64,000 nucleotides of DNA. It comes from Gigaspora rosea. Taxonomy: Eukaryota > Glomeromycota > Glomeromycetes > Diversisporales > Gigasporaceae. The position numbers and the translations under genes were made by a program. A model generated the notes under the pieces. That model did no database searches. It was not told the origin of the DNA and worked only from the letters and a program-made list of their open reading frames with translations. Location of the stretch: contig QKWP01000101.1 in the NCBI GenBank assembly GCA_003550325.1, positions 127,838-191,837 on the forward strand, read 5' to 3'. This document shows positions 47,366-58,879 of the stretch, piece by piece (positions within the stretch are counted from its first letter, which is position 1; each line of letters starts with the position of its first letter).

Positions 47366-47957
47366 ATTATGTTATCAGTCCGAATGTTAAATCCAAAAAT
47401 TATAAGCAATATCAAATAAACACCTGTAAGCAATAGATTTTTATGCATTTAATCATTTTAACCTAACAGGGTTTTAATGCAATCAGAAATAAATAAGTTA
47501 ATCAAATGAATAAAGACATTGCAGGTTCTTGCACAGCATTACTTATGCATAGGATAATCCTTATAGCTACAGTTAAGTTAGTAAAACATATAGAATCCGA
47601 ATTGAATAATTGAATCCGGATTTACCCAAATTCGGATTGTTATCTGGAAACACCAAAGACGATCTGAATTTAATCCAAATGGCTCTTAGAAATTAGGATC
47701 GAAACACTAATAAATATAATATATTAAGACTATACTTGCACACAATCTATTTTTATCTTAAATGAGTTAAATCACCAAGTCATATTTCTGGTGAGCTGCC
47801 TTTTATTTATCATTTTGTATCGTAACCACAAGCTTTAACATTTCTTCTCGTAACATTTGGTAGTGGCTGTGAGATCAGAACTTCTAACTTCAAAAATTTA
47901 AAGCAATTTAAATATTATTGTAAAGATTAACACTAAACAGTTTAAGGAATTTATGCA

Positions 47958-49442
47958 ATGATATCTAAAAAATTAAACTCCAAAGAAAACAATTATGTCC
48001 GAATTAAAAGCTTCTTTGGCACTGAAAACAAGGATCCCATTGAATGGTTTGATGACTCTGAACATGCAGTGAAAACTAATAATTGGAATGGAAACTGCAG
48101 ATTACAAATTGACTTGGGTTATTTGAAAGAAGTAGCAGCTGATTGGTATAGGAAAGTGAGAAATAGCATTATGTACTGAAAAACTGAGTAAAGATGACAA
48201 AGAGAGAAAAAAATTTTTATCATCTCCTGGTAGAACAGTTCGCATCTCTGGAGAAACAACATCATTGGCAAATAGAACCAATTTTCTGACTCAATAAGAT
48301 CATGAAAGAGTGGATATGTACTGTATGCCAAAAAATTTAAAAGATTACTCAATTGTGTGAATACTAACAATTGTTTCCAGATGTATATATAGTAAAAATA
48401 GTTTTACCGTAAGTAGTTTGAAGGGTATGAATGCTGCTTTAGTCACTGTTGCTGCACTAAAAAGTTTAAGCAAGGCCATAACTGCAGCTAGAAGAGTTGA
48501 AGTGGGCAATTACTATGGTCAGCATAATTCAAAAATGGCAAAACAATTAAAAATGAAGAACGAGTTAAGTGATATAAAGAAGAAAATGATGATATGGCGC
48601 TAAATTATACAGCACTAGCACATAAATAGAATAAGTCTGAAATAGAGGCCAGTCATTGATGCAAGTAAAAAGAATATAGTATTACAACTGTAAAGAGATA
48701 GGACATTATAGCAGAGATTGCCTATCTGAAAAAAATAAAAGAATAATAAACCCAGAAATAGTAGAAGACAATGGAACCAGACTAAGCCATTAAATTATTG
48801 CAAAATAAGTTAAGATAACTATGGGCAAAGTAGAAAAATATATAATATTGAGAATAAGCCTGTAGCTTCCAAAAATTTAAAATGTTCCGTTAACTCTAAC
48901 TAGAACAACTATTTAAGAAATAGGAAGATGGCCAAGACTTATCCATAATAGAGCAAATTCTACAATATTCAAATCAGAGAAAGAATTTGGCCAAAATACT
49001 AAAAAGACCTTTGCCCCTATGAGAAACAAATTTCATGAATTTCAAAGAGATACCACTACTAGGTGCTACATTAGGATCTGAAATAAACCAATTTTAGCTG
49101 TTTTAGATTCAGGAGCAGCTATGAGCATTATATTCAAGAGGTTACTTAATACAATTAGCTTGAAAATTGATGAAGAATTGGTAATGGTAGTCATTATAGA
49201 AATGGATGCTAAAGCAAAGACTTTAGGCAAAGTAAAAAATATTAAAATTATAGTACAAAATATAGCTATACCCATCTCATTACAAGTGTTAGAGTCATTG
49301 GACAACACTTTGTTGTTAGGAACAGATTGGTTTCAGAAGCCAATGCACACAGAAGCCAATGCACATATATATTTTGACAAACAAAAATTATGCCTGCACT
49401 ACCTCGATCAATCAGTCGAAATACCAATATCAAAATAATGGA
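47958..49442 (+). pseudogene. Gag and protease part of the Gypsy fossil
   Basis: A gag-like start (FFGTENKDPIEWFDD) is followed by a knuckle-like CKEIGHYSRDC near 48690 and a retropepsin-type region with LDSGAAMSI near 49105 and LLLGTDWF near 49310. The region is broken and old. Confidence 0.75.
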
Positions 49443-49450
49443 GTTGAGAC

Positions 49451-51101
49451 TAGAGATGGGCACCATGTGCATGATGCATGCATGCATGCATGCATGCGCA
49501 TGGTCTAAGCAATTTAACACCAATATGCCCATACAAAAAAAATAATTGATAATAAATAACTTGATGATTAGAAATCTCTTCGTGTAGTGATTATAATTTT
49601 GCTACCAAAATAACTATCTTGGTGTGACTAGTGCTTCTAGATCTAGTTCAGGTCTGGTCCAATCTGAGTCTGATCTGGAATCAGACCAAACTCAGACTCT
49701 AAAATTTATTAATTTCAAACTTCAGACCAGACTCAAACTTAAGTCTGCAAACTAACCAAATCTGAATATTTTTATATGTATTTTTTTGTGCTGATCAAGC
49801 TTACTTAGTACATAAAGTTAGAATTAATTAGTAAAATTTTGTGAAACATAAGATTTTATAGAATTTTATTAATAAAATTTTACAAAATCTTAAAATTCGC
49901 AAATTTTTATTAATTAATTCTAACAAAACGCACTAAGTAAACTTGTTCAGCACCTAAAAATACATTAAATCGGCAGGGTTGTTTTTATTTTACTTGAAAT
50001 TTGGAGAAAAGATGCATAATTTTGGATTTTTGATCAAAAAAGTCAAATTTAAGCATCTTTTCTCCAAATTTCAAGTAAAATAAAAACAACCCTGCCGATT
50101 TAATGTATTTTTAGGTGCTGAACAAGTTTACTTAGTGCATTAAGTTAGAATTAATTAGTAAAATTTTGTGAATCATAAGATTTTATAGAATTTTATTAAT
50201 AAAATTCTATAAAATCTTATAATTCACAAATTTTTATTAATTAATTCTAACAAAATGCACTAAGTAAACTTGTTCAGCACCTAAAAATACATTAAATCGG
50301 CAGGGTTGTTTTTATTTTACTTGAAATTTGGAGAAAAGATGCATAATTTTGGATTTTTGATCAAAAAAGTCAAATTTAAGCATCTTTTCTCCAAATTTCA
50401 AGTAAAATAAAAACAACCCTGCCAATTTAATGTATTTTTAGGTGCTGAACAAGTTTACTTAGTGCATTTTGTTAGAATTAATTAGTAAAATTTTGTGAAT
50501 TATAAGATTTTATAGAATTTTATTAATAAAATTCTATAAAATCTTATGATTCACAAAATTTTACTAATTAATTCTAACTTAATGCACTAAGTAAACTTGT
50601 TCAGCACCTAAAAATACATTAAATTGGTAGGGTTGTTTTTATTTTACTTGAAATTTGGAGAAAAGGTGCTTAAATTTGACTTTTTTGATCAAAAAACTAA
50701 AATTATGCATCTTTCCTCCAAATTTCAAGTAAAATAAAAAATAACTTAGCCGATTTAATGTATAATGTATTTTAGGTGCTTAACGAGTTTACTTAGTGAA
50801 TTAAGTTAGAATCAATTAGTAAAGTTTTGTGAATCATAAGATTTTGTAAAATTTTATTAATAAAATTCTATAAAATCTTATGATTCACAAATTTTTACTA
50901 ATTAATTCTTACTTATTGCACTAAGTAAACTTGTTCAGCATCAAAAAATACATATAAAATATTTAGACTCAGACTAGTCTGCAGACTTCTAACCAGATTA
51001 GCTATAATGCATAGAACATGCATGCATATATGCATGCATGCATGCATGCAGTATACCATGCGCATGCATGGTGTAGAAAAATACCATTTTGCCCATCTCT
51101 A
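49451..51101. mobile_element. hAT-like element, 1651 bp, in the Gypsy fossil
   Basis: It starts TAGAGATGGGCA and ends TGCCCATCTCTA. GTTGAGAC flanks it exactly on both sides (49443-49450 and 51102-51109). Both subterminal regions carry (CATG)n runs (49473-49500 and 51020-51060). The interior contains a segment starting TAGTGCTTCTAGAT at 49629 that is related to 1540-1830, followed by a palindrome array. No transposase is present. Confidence 0.85.
49795..50965. repeat. Alternating palindrome array, 327-bp period
   Basis: Two different palindromes alternate as A-B-A-B-A-B-A. Palindrome A centres on AATTTTATTAATAAAATT with arms including GTTAGAATTAATTAGTAAAA. Palindrome B has arms CACCTAAAAATACATTAAAT through CGGCAGGGTTG and GGAGAAAAGATGC around TTTTTGATCAAAAA. 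The marker CACCTAAA starts at 49951, 50278 and 50605, exactly 327 bp apart, and a diverged one at 50939. Arms within each palindrome are nearly identical. No coding sequence. Confidence 0.85.
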
Positions 51102-51109
51102 GTTGAGAC

Positions 51110-52078
51110 CCTTACTCCGTATCAAGAAGGTGACGAATATAAAAGTAAAGGAGGTAATACTTTTGACAAGCTCGAATACAAGGATAATGATTGAGTAGAA
51201 GAGGTAGAGAACCGGTTTGTAGAATGGCCTTTAACAATAGAAGAAACCCTGCTTTATATCTTACAAGTATAGAAGAGGTACTTGTCAAGGATAATGTTGT
51301 TAGGGAAGAAAAAACAGTAGAAAACCAAATTTTGGAGCTTGTAAATAGTAAAGGCCTTACAAAATTCAGAAAAAACAAGCCCAAGAATTCTTGTTAGCCA
51401 GAAAAGATATGTTTGCATGAGGGCTTGACAAATTGGGTTGCACTAACATAGTCATGCACATTATTAATACAGGTAATATAACCCCAATTAAACAATTATA
51501 CTATAGGATAAGATTTAAAGAAAATGAATTTATTAAGCAAGAATTAAGAAATGGGACTTATCTGTGAAGCAAACAGTCCATGGGCATCTTCTGTTGTTAT
51601 TATACCAAAAAAATGGTAAACTATATTTTTGCATAGATTATTAAAATTAAATTTCATAACAAAAAGGAATTTATACACTCTACTCTATATAAATGACCTT
51701 CTAGATACTTTTGGTCATGCAGAGTGGTTTTCAACTCTCGATTTGATGAGTGGGTATTGGCAGATAGGATTAAGAGAAGAAGATAAGGAGAAAACTACCT
51801 TTACTACAAATATGGCACCTACGAATTTAATGATACTGTTTGGGCTTGTAACCCCTGGGAATGTTTTAATATCTAATAGACCAGGTACAATGGGAATGTA
51901 TAGGGGAATATGTAGTTGTATATTTGGATGACATAACTATTTATTCAAGCACATATAAGAAATATTTAAAACATTAGAAATAGGTTTTAATAAGTTAAAA
52001 GGAGCGAAGTTGAAATTAAATTCTGAATAGTATAGATTTTTTTGCTCCAAAATCTAGTATTTAGGACATGTAATTAAT
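51110..52078 (+). pseudogene. Reverse transcriptase part of the Gypsy fossil
   Basis: It resumes after the hAT-like element. RT landmarks include STLDLMSGYWQIGL near 51735 and a YLDD-type box near 51920. It is broken, and is cut at 52078 by the MULE. Confidence 0.8.
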
Positions 52079-52144
52079 GCATTTACTAATTTTCACTCAC
52101 CTTTTCTATTGGCCGGAGGTAAATCAAATCTCCGATTGGACAGC
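52079..52144 (+). repeat. MULE left terminal inverted repeat
   Basis: 66 bp, pairs with 56906-56971 without gaps and with 4 mismatches by eye. Confidence 0.9.
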
Positions 52145-53925
52145 CACTTATCACATGCATTATGTGGCTAATACCTTCGTCAGATTGGTTGATTCCAGAT
52201 AACCTTTGAGTAACTTTCAAGAACATTAACAAGGACGTTTTACCACTACTTCACCCAGGTACTCTCAAGTAACTTTCGAGATATTTCACCCAGTTAGCTT
52301 TAATATGTAACGGTAAACGTTTTACTAAAAAGTCAACATTTCTAGCTGTAAATGAACAATTTATAACTTTAGACGAATAATCTCTAGTCTTGGATGAACG
52401 TTAATACTGTAATATCGATGAAAAGGCTTTTAAAAAAATCTGAAGCAAGTACTTATTATTTGCATAAGATATCTATCTCAAGCCGTAAGTTTAAATATCT
52501 TTATTATAAATTTATATTCTCTGAATAAAAGTATCATTAAATAATACTCTTAGCCTTTCATTTCGTATTATAGAAACTTATATATAAACTGAGTATATAG
52601 TCAAATAGATAGTTTGTTTAATTGGCAGTGTAATGAAAGGTGGTGGTACGTACATCTCTAGTAGTGACTTCCGGGTTAAATACAATATGTAGTAATACGG
52701 CTTTAATAATGTTTAAAAATAAAAGTACAACTGTATTTATTAAAATATATAAATTAAAAGGCAAAGCTTACAATTATTCGTGTATTTAAAATTTTAATTA
52801 TTTAATTGTTAATGATTATGCGACAAGAAGCAAAAAATAAAAAATAAAAATTTGATTTTTAAATCTCATTTGTGATGCTATATATTTCTCATTTGTGATG
52901 TTATCTATATTTATTATTCATAGTATATTTTATTTCTTCTGTGCTTTATAATAATAGGTTTAAATTATGATAATTTTACTAAATAGAATTTTAATTTAAT
53001 AATAATTTCGCCAAATCGAATTTTTTATTTAATTTAATTACAATTAATTGCATACTGCATATCGATATATTATACGTCTGATTTTAATTTTAATTTCTAT
53101 GCATTTAGAAGTAATTCAGCATTTAATCGTTTTTCCCGTTATAGTAAAGCTTTTAAATTTTGTTAGGTTAGACTATAGATTTAAGCAAACTTGTGAAATA
53201 AATGGCTAACGATAATTTGGTAGATACAGAGGTAAATGCACAAATCGATTTTTTCTTTTCGCAGATGGCACAAATATTTCATCAAAGTGATGCAGATTGG
53301 TGTCGTGCATTTAGACAGTATTGAATGTATACTTTCTTAAAAATAAAATATGCACATAATTCATCCAGTTAGAGGAAAATTGATCCCGTGTAAAACTGAT
53401 GAATCTTAAGATACAAAGAGACCTCTTTGCATATATTTTCTTTAAAAAAAGTCTATACAACTTTTCAATGCATATACTGATTTGGTTCAAAGTAACACAA
53501 TAAACCGATATCTAAAAAGTATGCCGAATTCGTGAGGAAAGAAAAAAAAAAAGGATTAAAGATAAAAATTAAAAAATAAAATACAGCAGGATAGAAAAAT
53601 AAATATGGCAGGATAGAAAATTAAAATACTTCCATTGCATGTAAATTTATTGATTGAATAAATAGACTAGATTAGAAGTTCTTCCAATTAATAGTGCCTA
53701 AAATTATAAAAGAAATGGTTGTAGAGTTAAAATCATCTTCGAATTAACAAAGTTTTTTTTTCTGTTTAATCAAATTCTAATGCATAATATCGATCCTCTC
53801 AAGTTTTTCAAATTACTTTCGTGAGCAACATAGTTACTATTAACAACGTATAACCATCGAAAATTAGTGAAAAAGTTTACTCAGTAAAACTAGAATCTTA
53901 TTTTCAAAAGCTTTCAACTCATATC
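52145..53925 (+). other. MULE 5-prime region without a clear gene
   Basis: AT-rich. The only coding hint is the 43-codon frame from 53202. Otherwise nothing is supported. Confidence 0.4.
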
Positions 53926-56310
53926 ATGTCATTATTGCCAATTGATATTGATGTGATTTTTGGCATCAATGAAGAATCTGATATAGAAATTAGTGACCAT
54001 GAACTTGATGAAACTATTGATAGAATCATGGACACAATGGATGGTGTTGGGGAAATATGGGAAATGGAAGAAGATAACGAGGATCCTCAAGATTCACAAA
54101 ATAAAGTAAAATCTAAAACATATTATATTCCTGTTGATAGTTATGAAGAATGGATAAAAAATTTTGAAAAAGCAGGACTTAGTTATGACTGGCATGAGCA
54201 TAAAGCAGGTTTTGGTCAAAGAAAAAAATAAATGAACAGAACGATGGCATTGCCATCGTTACGGGACATATGTTAGTGTCACTGGAAAAGATCTTAATAA
54301 AAAGTCATGGCTCGCACAAAAAGAAACAAAAAAGTGTGGATGTAAAAGTTATATCCAAGTTGCACTTCCAATTAATTCAAATACAGTTACCTTGCGGCAT
54401 TATCATAAACACAACAACCATCAACCTGGCCAGCTATCAGATTTATGTACACTCCCATTAGGGCAGTGTTATTAATCACCTGATTATTTTTTATCAGAGG
54501 CCTACCCCCCTCCCTCTTTCTTAATATATAAATAGTCAGGTTCTTATATATAATTTCAACTTTTTTTACCCCCCTCCCCTCTAAAAAATCACCTGATTTT
54601 TGTTACTCCCTTATCTGATAATATTTGGCATTTCATTAAACAATGTGCTTTAGAAGGACTTGATACTTACAGCATACAAAGGCTTTTATGGCATCGAGGA
54701 ATTGAACTTCAGGATCATGTACAGCTTATAGAAAATGTTCGTGATAATAATGACTCTAAAATATCTAGTCATTATGGGATGGGCTAGTAACAAAAGATGA
54801 TATTTATGCTATCGTGTATAATACAATGAAAATGTGTACCTACCTTGATGATGATGAACTAAAATCTCTAATTAAGTGGCAAGAAAAATTAAATTGCGCA
54901 GGCAGTTGTTGTATGTTTACTAATAACAATAATGAAGACAAGGTGTTTATGTTTGCTTTTCAAACAAAAAAACAAAAAGAATTAATGAAATTCGCAAGAG
55001 TAGTATACCCAGATTGTACACACGGGTTAAATCAGCACGGATATTATCTCTTCACACTAATCATACGACACCCAGCAACAGGAAGTGGATACCCCGTTGC
55101 ATTTTTAATAAGTAAGTATAAGAAATCAATTACATTAATAAATTGGCTTGAATTCTTAAAAGTCAAAAAAGAGGAGTGGAACCCAGATATTTTTATGATC
55201 AATGATATGGGTGAGGAGATTAAGGCTGTTGAAGAGTGCTTCGCCAATAGCACTGTATTATTATGCCACTTTCACGTATTGCACTCTTGGCGCAGAAATT
55301 TAAATCATAATCGTGATGCAAATAAAGATCTATATAAAACAGCCATTTGGGAAGACCTTTGGCGGTTAATAAAAACTGAGGGGTGGAATGATGAAGAGGC
55401 ATTAAAGCAAGTAACTGAGGCAATTGAGAGATAGAGAAAAATGGGTATTGAAACTGCAAATAAATTTGCAAACTATTTTGAAAGATGGTGGAAGTCAAAA
55501 TATGACAAATGAAGGTGTGCTTAAGAGGAACTGCCAGATACATGATGGATACAAATAACTTAATAGAGGCATTTCATCGTAAATTAAAATATATGTATAT
55601 GAGAGGGCGGCCCAAACGACGCCTTGATGGCGAAGTATACCTTCTTATAGAAATAGTATTTTGCGATTTAGATTTCTCTGTTTTTCTAGATGATTTAAAT
55701 ATTGGAAGGATGAACCCATGGTGGAGACAACAACGAATTCGGGAAATTGCAGGAACAAAAATTAATCAAAATAATATCTATATCATTAGTTCAGGTACCT
55801 GGATTATTCATTCTGTAACTAATGCTGATGTCGAATATTCTGTTCGAAACAATGATAATGAGGACAATTTAAATATTACCTCATATGTTTGTACTTGTTG
55901 TAATTTCAGAGTACGTCAATTGCTATGCAAGCATGTATTCGCAGTGCTTAGTTGGCCTCAAGTCTCTGAAAATAGTGAAGAAAATAATTAACCTGCTCAA
56001 CTTCAACAATTTGTAGAGACTAACATTCTTGGTTCTTCTAGCTCTCCTTATTTTTCTGTAAACCATAAAGATAAAAAAAATATGAGTTTGAAAAATTACA
56101 AGAAGAACTTGCAGCAATTGCTGCAGAATGGAAAGACCATAGTAGTGAGGATATCCATAGTCTACACTCAACTCTTCAACAAGAGTCCAAGTAGAGAGGG
56201 CAAGAGTCGCAAGAGTTGTTGCTGTTCCAGAAATTATAAGTGATGATGAGTTGGAAACTTCTAATATTGCACCAAAGAATGTGAAATTTAAAAAGCAAAA
56301 TAGATATTAA
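53926..56310 (+). pseudogene. MULE transposase with SWIM zinc finger, broken
   Basis: An acidic N-terminal frame (53926-54231) is followed in another frame by a FAR1-like part with KKCGCKSYIQVAL, which a MITE interrupts at 54461. The catalytic core is at 54814-55434: PDCTHGLNQHGYYL holds the first Asp, FMINDMGEE the second, followed by LLCHFHVLHSWRRNL. The third acidic residue lies in NNLIEAFHRKLK near 55550. A SWIM finger, CTCCNFRVRQLLCKH, lies near 55890. Stops fall at about 54787 and 55432, and frames change near 54232 and 55505, so about four or five breaks plus the MITE. All catalytic residues are still present, which suggests inactivation was fairly recent. Confidence 0.88.
54461..54610 (+). 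mobile_element. Harbinger-type MITE, copy 2, in the transposase gene
   Basis: This 150-bp element starts GGGCAGTGTTATTAATC and ends GATTTTTGTTACTCCC. TTA flanks it on both sides (54458-54460 and 54611-54613), and the transposase reading resumes exactly after the duplication (LP before, LSDNIWHF after). Same family as 11051-11199. Confidence 0.85.
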
Positions 56311-56905
56311 ATAATTTACTTAATGCTCTGCATTCTCTGTGAGCTTTAATAAGATTTAGTTCTTCATATTCGTTCATCCAACAAACAGGTCCTTAATAAT
56401 TAAGTGTTAAAACCCCATTAGAATAGATTTAGATTTCTAACAATTATTTAATTAAGTCTTTTCTCCAAGTAAATTCTTCAAAGTAGTGCTAAATTAAAAT
56501 TTTAAAATTTCAATAAAAAGGATAAAATATATAAAGTTTGGTTTTTTTTTGTATTTATGTGCGTACTCTAAAGCACATAGTAGAGCCAAAGCCTTGAAAA
56601 AAGAGGCATGGTAACTGATCTTTAAATGTTACGCCGAGTGCAATCAAGTCTTGGAAGGTAAAAAAAAAAAAGTCAGTTTAATATAATAGAAGTGATTTAA
56701 ATATTTTTAGAGCGACTTAAATATTTTTAGAAAATTTTTTAAATATAATACATGATCAAATGATCAATAAATTCTTTTTTGTTAAAGATAGCGATAGTAA
56801 GACAGCAATGTAAAACGGAAAGGCTATAATCTGAATAATTTGCTATCGCTATCAAAAAAACTTTAAATTTTTTGCTAACTTTGTAGTATGAAACCTGTAA
56901 TTACT

Positions 56906-56971
56906 GCTATCCAATCAGGGATTTGATTTACCTCCGGCCAATAGAAAAGATGAGTGAAAATTAGTAAATGC
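56906..56971 (-). repeat. MULE right terminal inverted repeat
   Basis: 66 bp, partner of 52079-52144; followed by the GTAATTAAT duplication. Confidence 0.9.
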
Positions 56972-56980
56972 GTAATTAAT

Positions 56981-57315
56981 AAAGGAGTAAGGCTGGACGA
57001 AGCCAAAGTTAAGAAAGTGGAGAATTTTCCAACACCTATGAATTTAAGACAACTAAGGGTTTATAGGTCTAGCCTCATATTATAAGAGATTTGTAAAAGG
57101 GTTTGCAAAAATAGCATTACTTTTACACAAACTATTAGAAAAAGGGCGCCCTATAATTGGACAGAGAAAACAACATGCATTCAAAACCTTAAAAAGGCAC
57201 CATATTATAACCCCTATCCTTTGTTATTCAACTTTAATACAGATGCTTCTGGTAATGGACTAGATACCATACTATTCCAGAAGGATGAAGACAATAAGAA
57301 GTATGTTGTCGCTTA
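56981..57315 (+). pseudogene. RT end and RNase H start of the Gypsy fossil
   Basis: It continues the Gypsy pol after the MULE, with landmarks RLDEAKVKKVENFPTP, YNWTEK and FNTDASGNGL, the last being the start of RNase H. It stops where another element begins, near TAGGGAGCTTCC at 57314. Confidence 0.8.
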
Positions 57316-58090
57316 GGGAGCTTCCAGAAATTATGTAATTTTTGGGTGGGTGGGTGAGGCCGCCAAAATATCAGGTTATATAATTCTGGTCAAAATTTTA
57401 TAATCTCACCAAAATATAAAATTATAAAATTATTGATAACTTTTGATCTACTAGGTCAATTTAGATGATTTAACTACCAAAATGCTCGATCGATGAGACG
57501 ATTCTAACAAGCCCAAAATTGTTAAAATCTAATCACAGGATTCCAAGATCATTCAACTTTTGTGTAATTTTAATAGTGATTTTTTAGAATCACTAAGTAA
57601 ATTTCTTTAACATTGAATAACTTTTGATCCACTGGTCCATTTTGAATGATTTAACTACCAAAATGTTTGTCTCAGTGAGATGCTCTAACAAGCCTAAAAT
57701 CGCTAAATTCCAATTACAGGATCCCAAGATCGATAAAGATTTGTATTGTTATTAACAATACAAATCTTTGTAAATCTTGTGATCTTGTGATTGGAATTTG
57801 GCGATTTTGGGCTTGTTAGAATCGTCTCACTAAGACAAACATTTTGGTAGTTAATCATCCAAAATGGACCAGTGGATCAAAAGTTTTCAATGTTAAAGAA
57901 ATTTACTTAGTGATTCTAAAAATCACTATTAAAATTACACAAAAGTTGAATAATCTTGGGATTCTGTGATTAGATTTTAACAATTTTGGGCTTGTTAGAA
58001 TCATCTCGTTGAGACGAGCATTTTGGTAGTTAAATCATACAAAACAGACCAGAGGATCAAATGTTATTATCAATTCAAAAAATTGGACAT
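57316..58090. mobile_element. Fold-back element with four motif modules
   Basis: Palindrome arms span about 57432-57751 and 57753-58075, centred on TTTGTATTGTTATTAACAATACAAA. Each arm holds two tandem modules with AACTTTTGATCCACTGG, TTTAACTACCAAAATG, GAGACGATTCTAACAAGCCC and AATCACAGGAT, so there are four in all. The first 115 bp (TAGGGAGCTTCCAGAAAT..., GGGTGGGTGGGTGAGG) are outside the palindrome. An LTR element begins at 58091, close to the end of the right arm, so the far end of this element may lie beyond it. Confidence 0.7.
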
Positions 58091-58828
58091 TGTTAGCCTT
58101 AGAAAATTTCACATTTTCAACTATAACTTTTGATCCAAGAATGCTGGCTTTATGAAACAACCACCATTGGATTCAGCTCTTCGAGACGATTCTAACGAGC
58201 TATAGATCATGTGATTCTGATCACGGGATCACGAGATCGGAAGACATTTGTGTTGAACTATTAATAGAACAAGATAGACAAAAAACTTAACCTTATTAGG
58301 CAATAATACTGCGTTCAAAATCTAACGAATCTAAAGGATCTAAAGGATCTAAAGGATCTAACATATCTTTTATATCTTTCATATCTTTCATATCTTTTAT
58401 ATATATTATATCTTTTATATCTTTTATATATAACATATCTATTAGTTCCACATTATATTAGTACTATAAATAGCTTTTAAATTGAATTTGTATATCTTTA
58501 TTGTAATAATTTATACATATAATTTCTCTATATAAGCACTGTCTTCTGCCCTTTGTAAAAGTCAGTGTACGAAAGAGTATGAAGTAGGAATAGTAGATAG
58601 TTAGTAGATTAGTGTCTTCATACACTGGAATATAATAAAGATACAATTCTTAGTATCCTCATATACTATTAATTGTTTGCCTCTTTGCCTTAATACATAA
58701 ATCACTCAAAAACCTCTTTGTTAAGTCCCATTTGGACGCCATAAACCCTAAAGCTGTCAAGTTATAGTCGTCATACTATAATCAGCAGTCTCCTGAAGTT
58801 CTGGAAGAGGTGAATTTCCAGGTTGACA
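58091..58828 (+). repeat. Left LTR, 738 bp
   Basis: TG...CA ends. About 30-165 bp in, it contains a module akin to those in the fold-back elements (TAACTTTTGATCCA, GAGACGATTCTAACGAGC). Then come runs of ATCTAAAGG and ATATCTTTTAT repeats. TATAAATAG near 58466 could serve as the TATA box. Confidence 0.9.
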
Positions 58829-58879
58829 ATTTGGTGGTGACTGTGAGATACTTTCTCCATCCCCGCACTGTATTTTGAG

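Larger units (their letters stand above)
46789..47709 (+). mobile_element. hAT-like element carrying a kinase-gene fragment
   Basis: It starts TAGTGTTTCAATCC and ends GGATCGAAACACTA, with ATAAATAT repeated exactly on both sides (46781-46788 and 47710-47717). The 8-bp duplication and TAGTG start point to hAT. Subterminal regions have ATCCGnAT/ATnCGGAT motifs in both orientations. Inside, 47041-47365 is a degenerate piece of a host protein-kinase gene. No transposase is present, so it is non-autonomous and resembles gene-capturing Pack-type elements. Confidence 0.75.
46363..47855 (+). repeat. Left LTR of the Gypsy fossil, with an insertion
   Basis: It starts TGTCACAGG and ends CA just before TTTGGTAGTGGCTGTGAG, a primer-binding-site position. 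Without the 921-bp hAT-like element and its duplication it is about 560 bp. TATAAAAG near 46711 is a likely TATA box. It is related to the solo LTR at 23035-23410. Confidence 0.7.
52079..56971 (+). mobile_element. MULE DNA transposon, 4893 bp, in the Gypsy fossil
   Basis: The terminal inverted repeats are 66 bp (52079-52144 and 56906-56971), start GCATTTACTAATTTTCACTC and differ at 4 positions by my count. GTAATTAAT flanks the element exactly (52070-52078 and 56972-56980), a 9-bp duplication as expected for Mutator-like elements, and the Gypsy RT sequence continues on both sides. It carries one transposase gene (53926-56310), now broken, and a Harbinger-type MITE. A short frame at 53202-53330 (MANDNLVDTEVN) may be a second small gene or an upstream exon. 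Confidence 0.92.
46363..57315 (+). mobile_element. Ty3/Gypsy LTR retrotransposon, broken (fossil)
   Basis: Parts in order: left LTR (46363-47855), a primer-site-like sequence directly after it, a gag region with a CCHC-like knuckle, a retropepsin-type protease region, reverse transcriptase, and the start of RNase H, which is cut off at about 57315. It is interrupted by at least four other elements (46789, 49451, 52079 and one from about 57316). Integrase and a right LTR are not seen in the window. The reading frames carry many breaks, well over ten, so it is an old, dead copy. Confidence 0.85.

Noticed and set aside
58464-58646. Identical 60-codon minus-strand frames here and at 63657-63839
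   Set aside because: They lie in the two LTRs, antisense, and are identical only because the LTRs are. No coding evidence.
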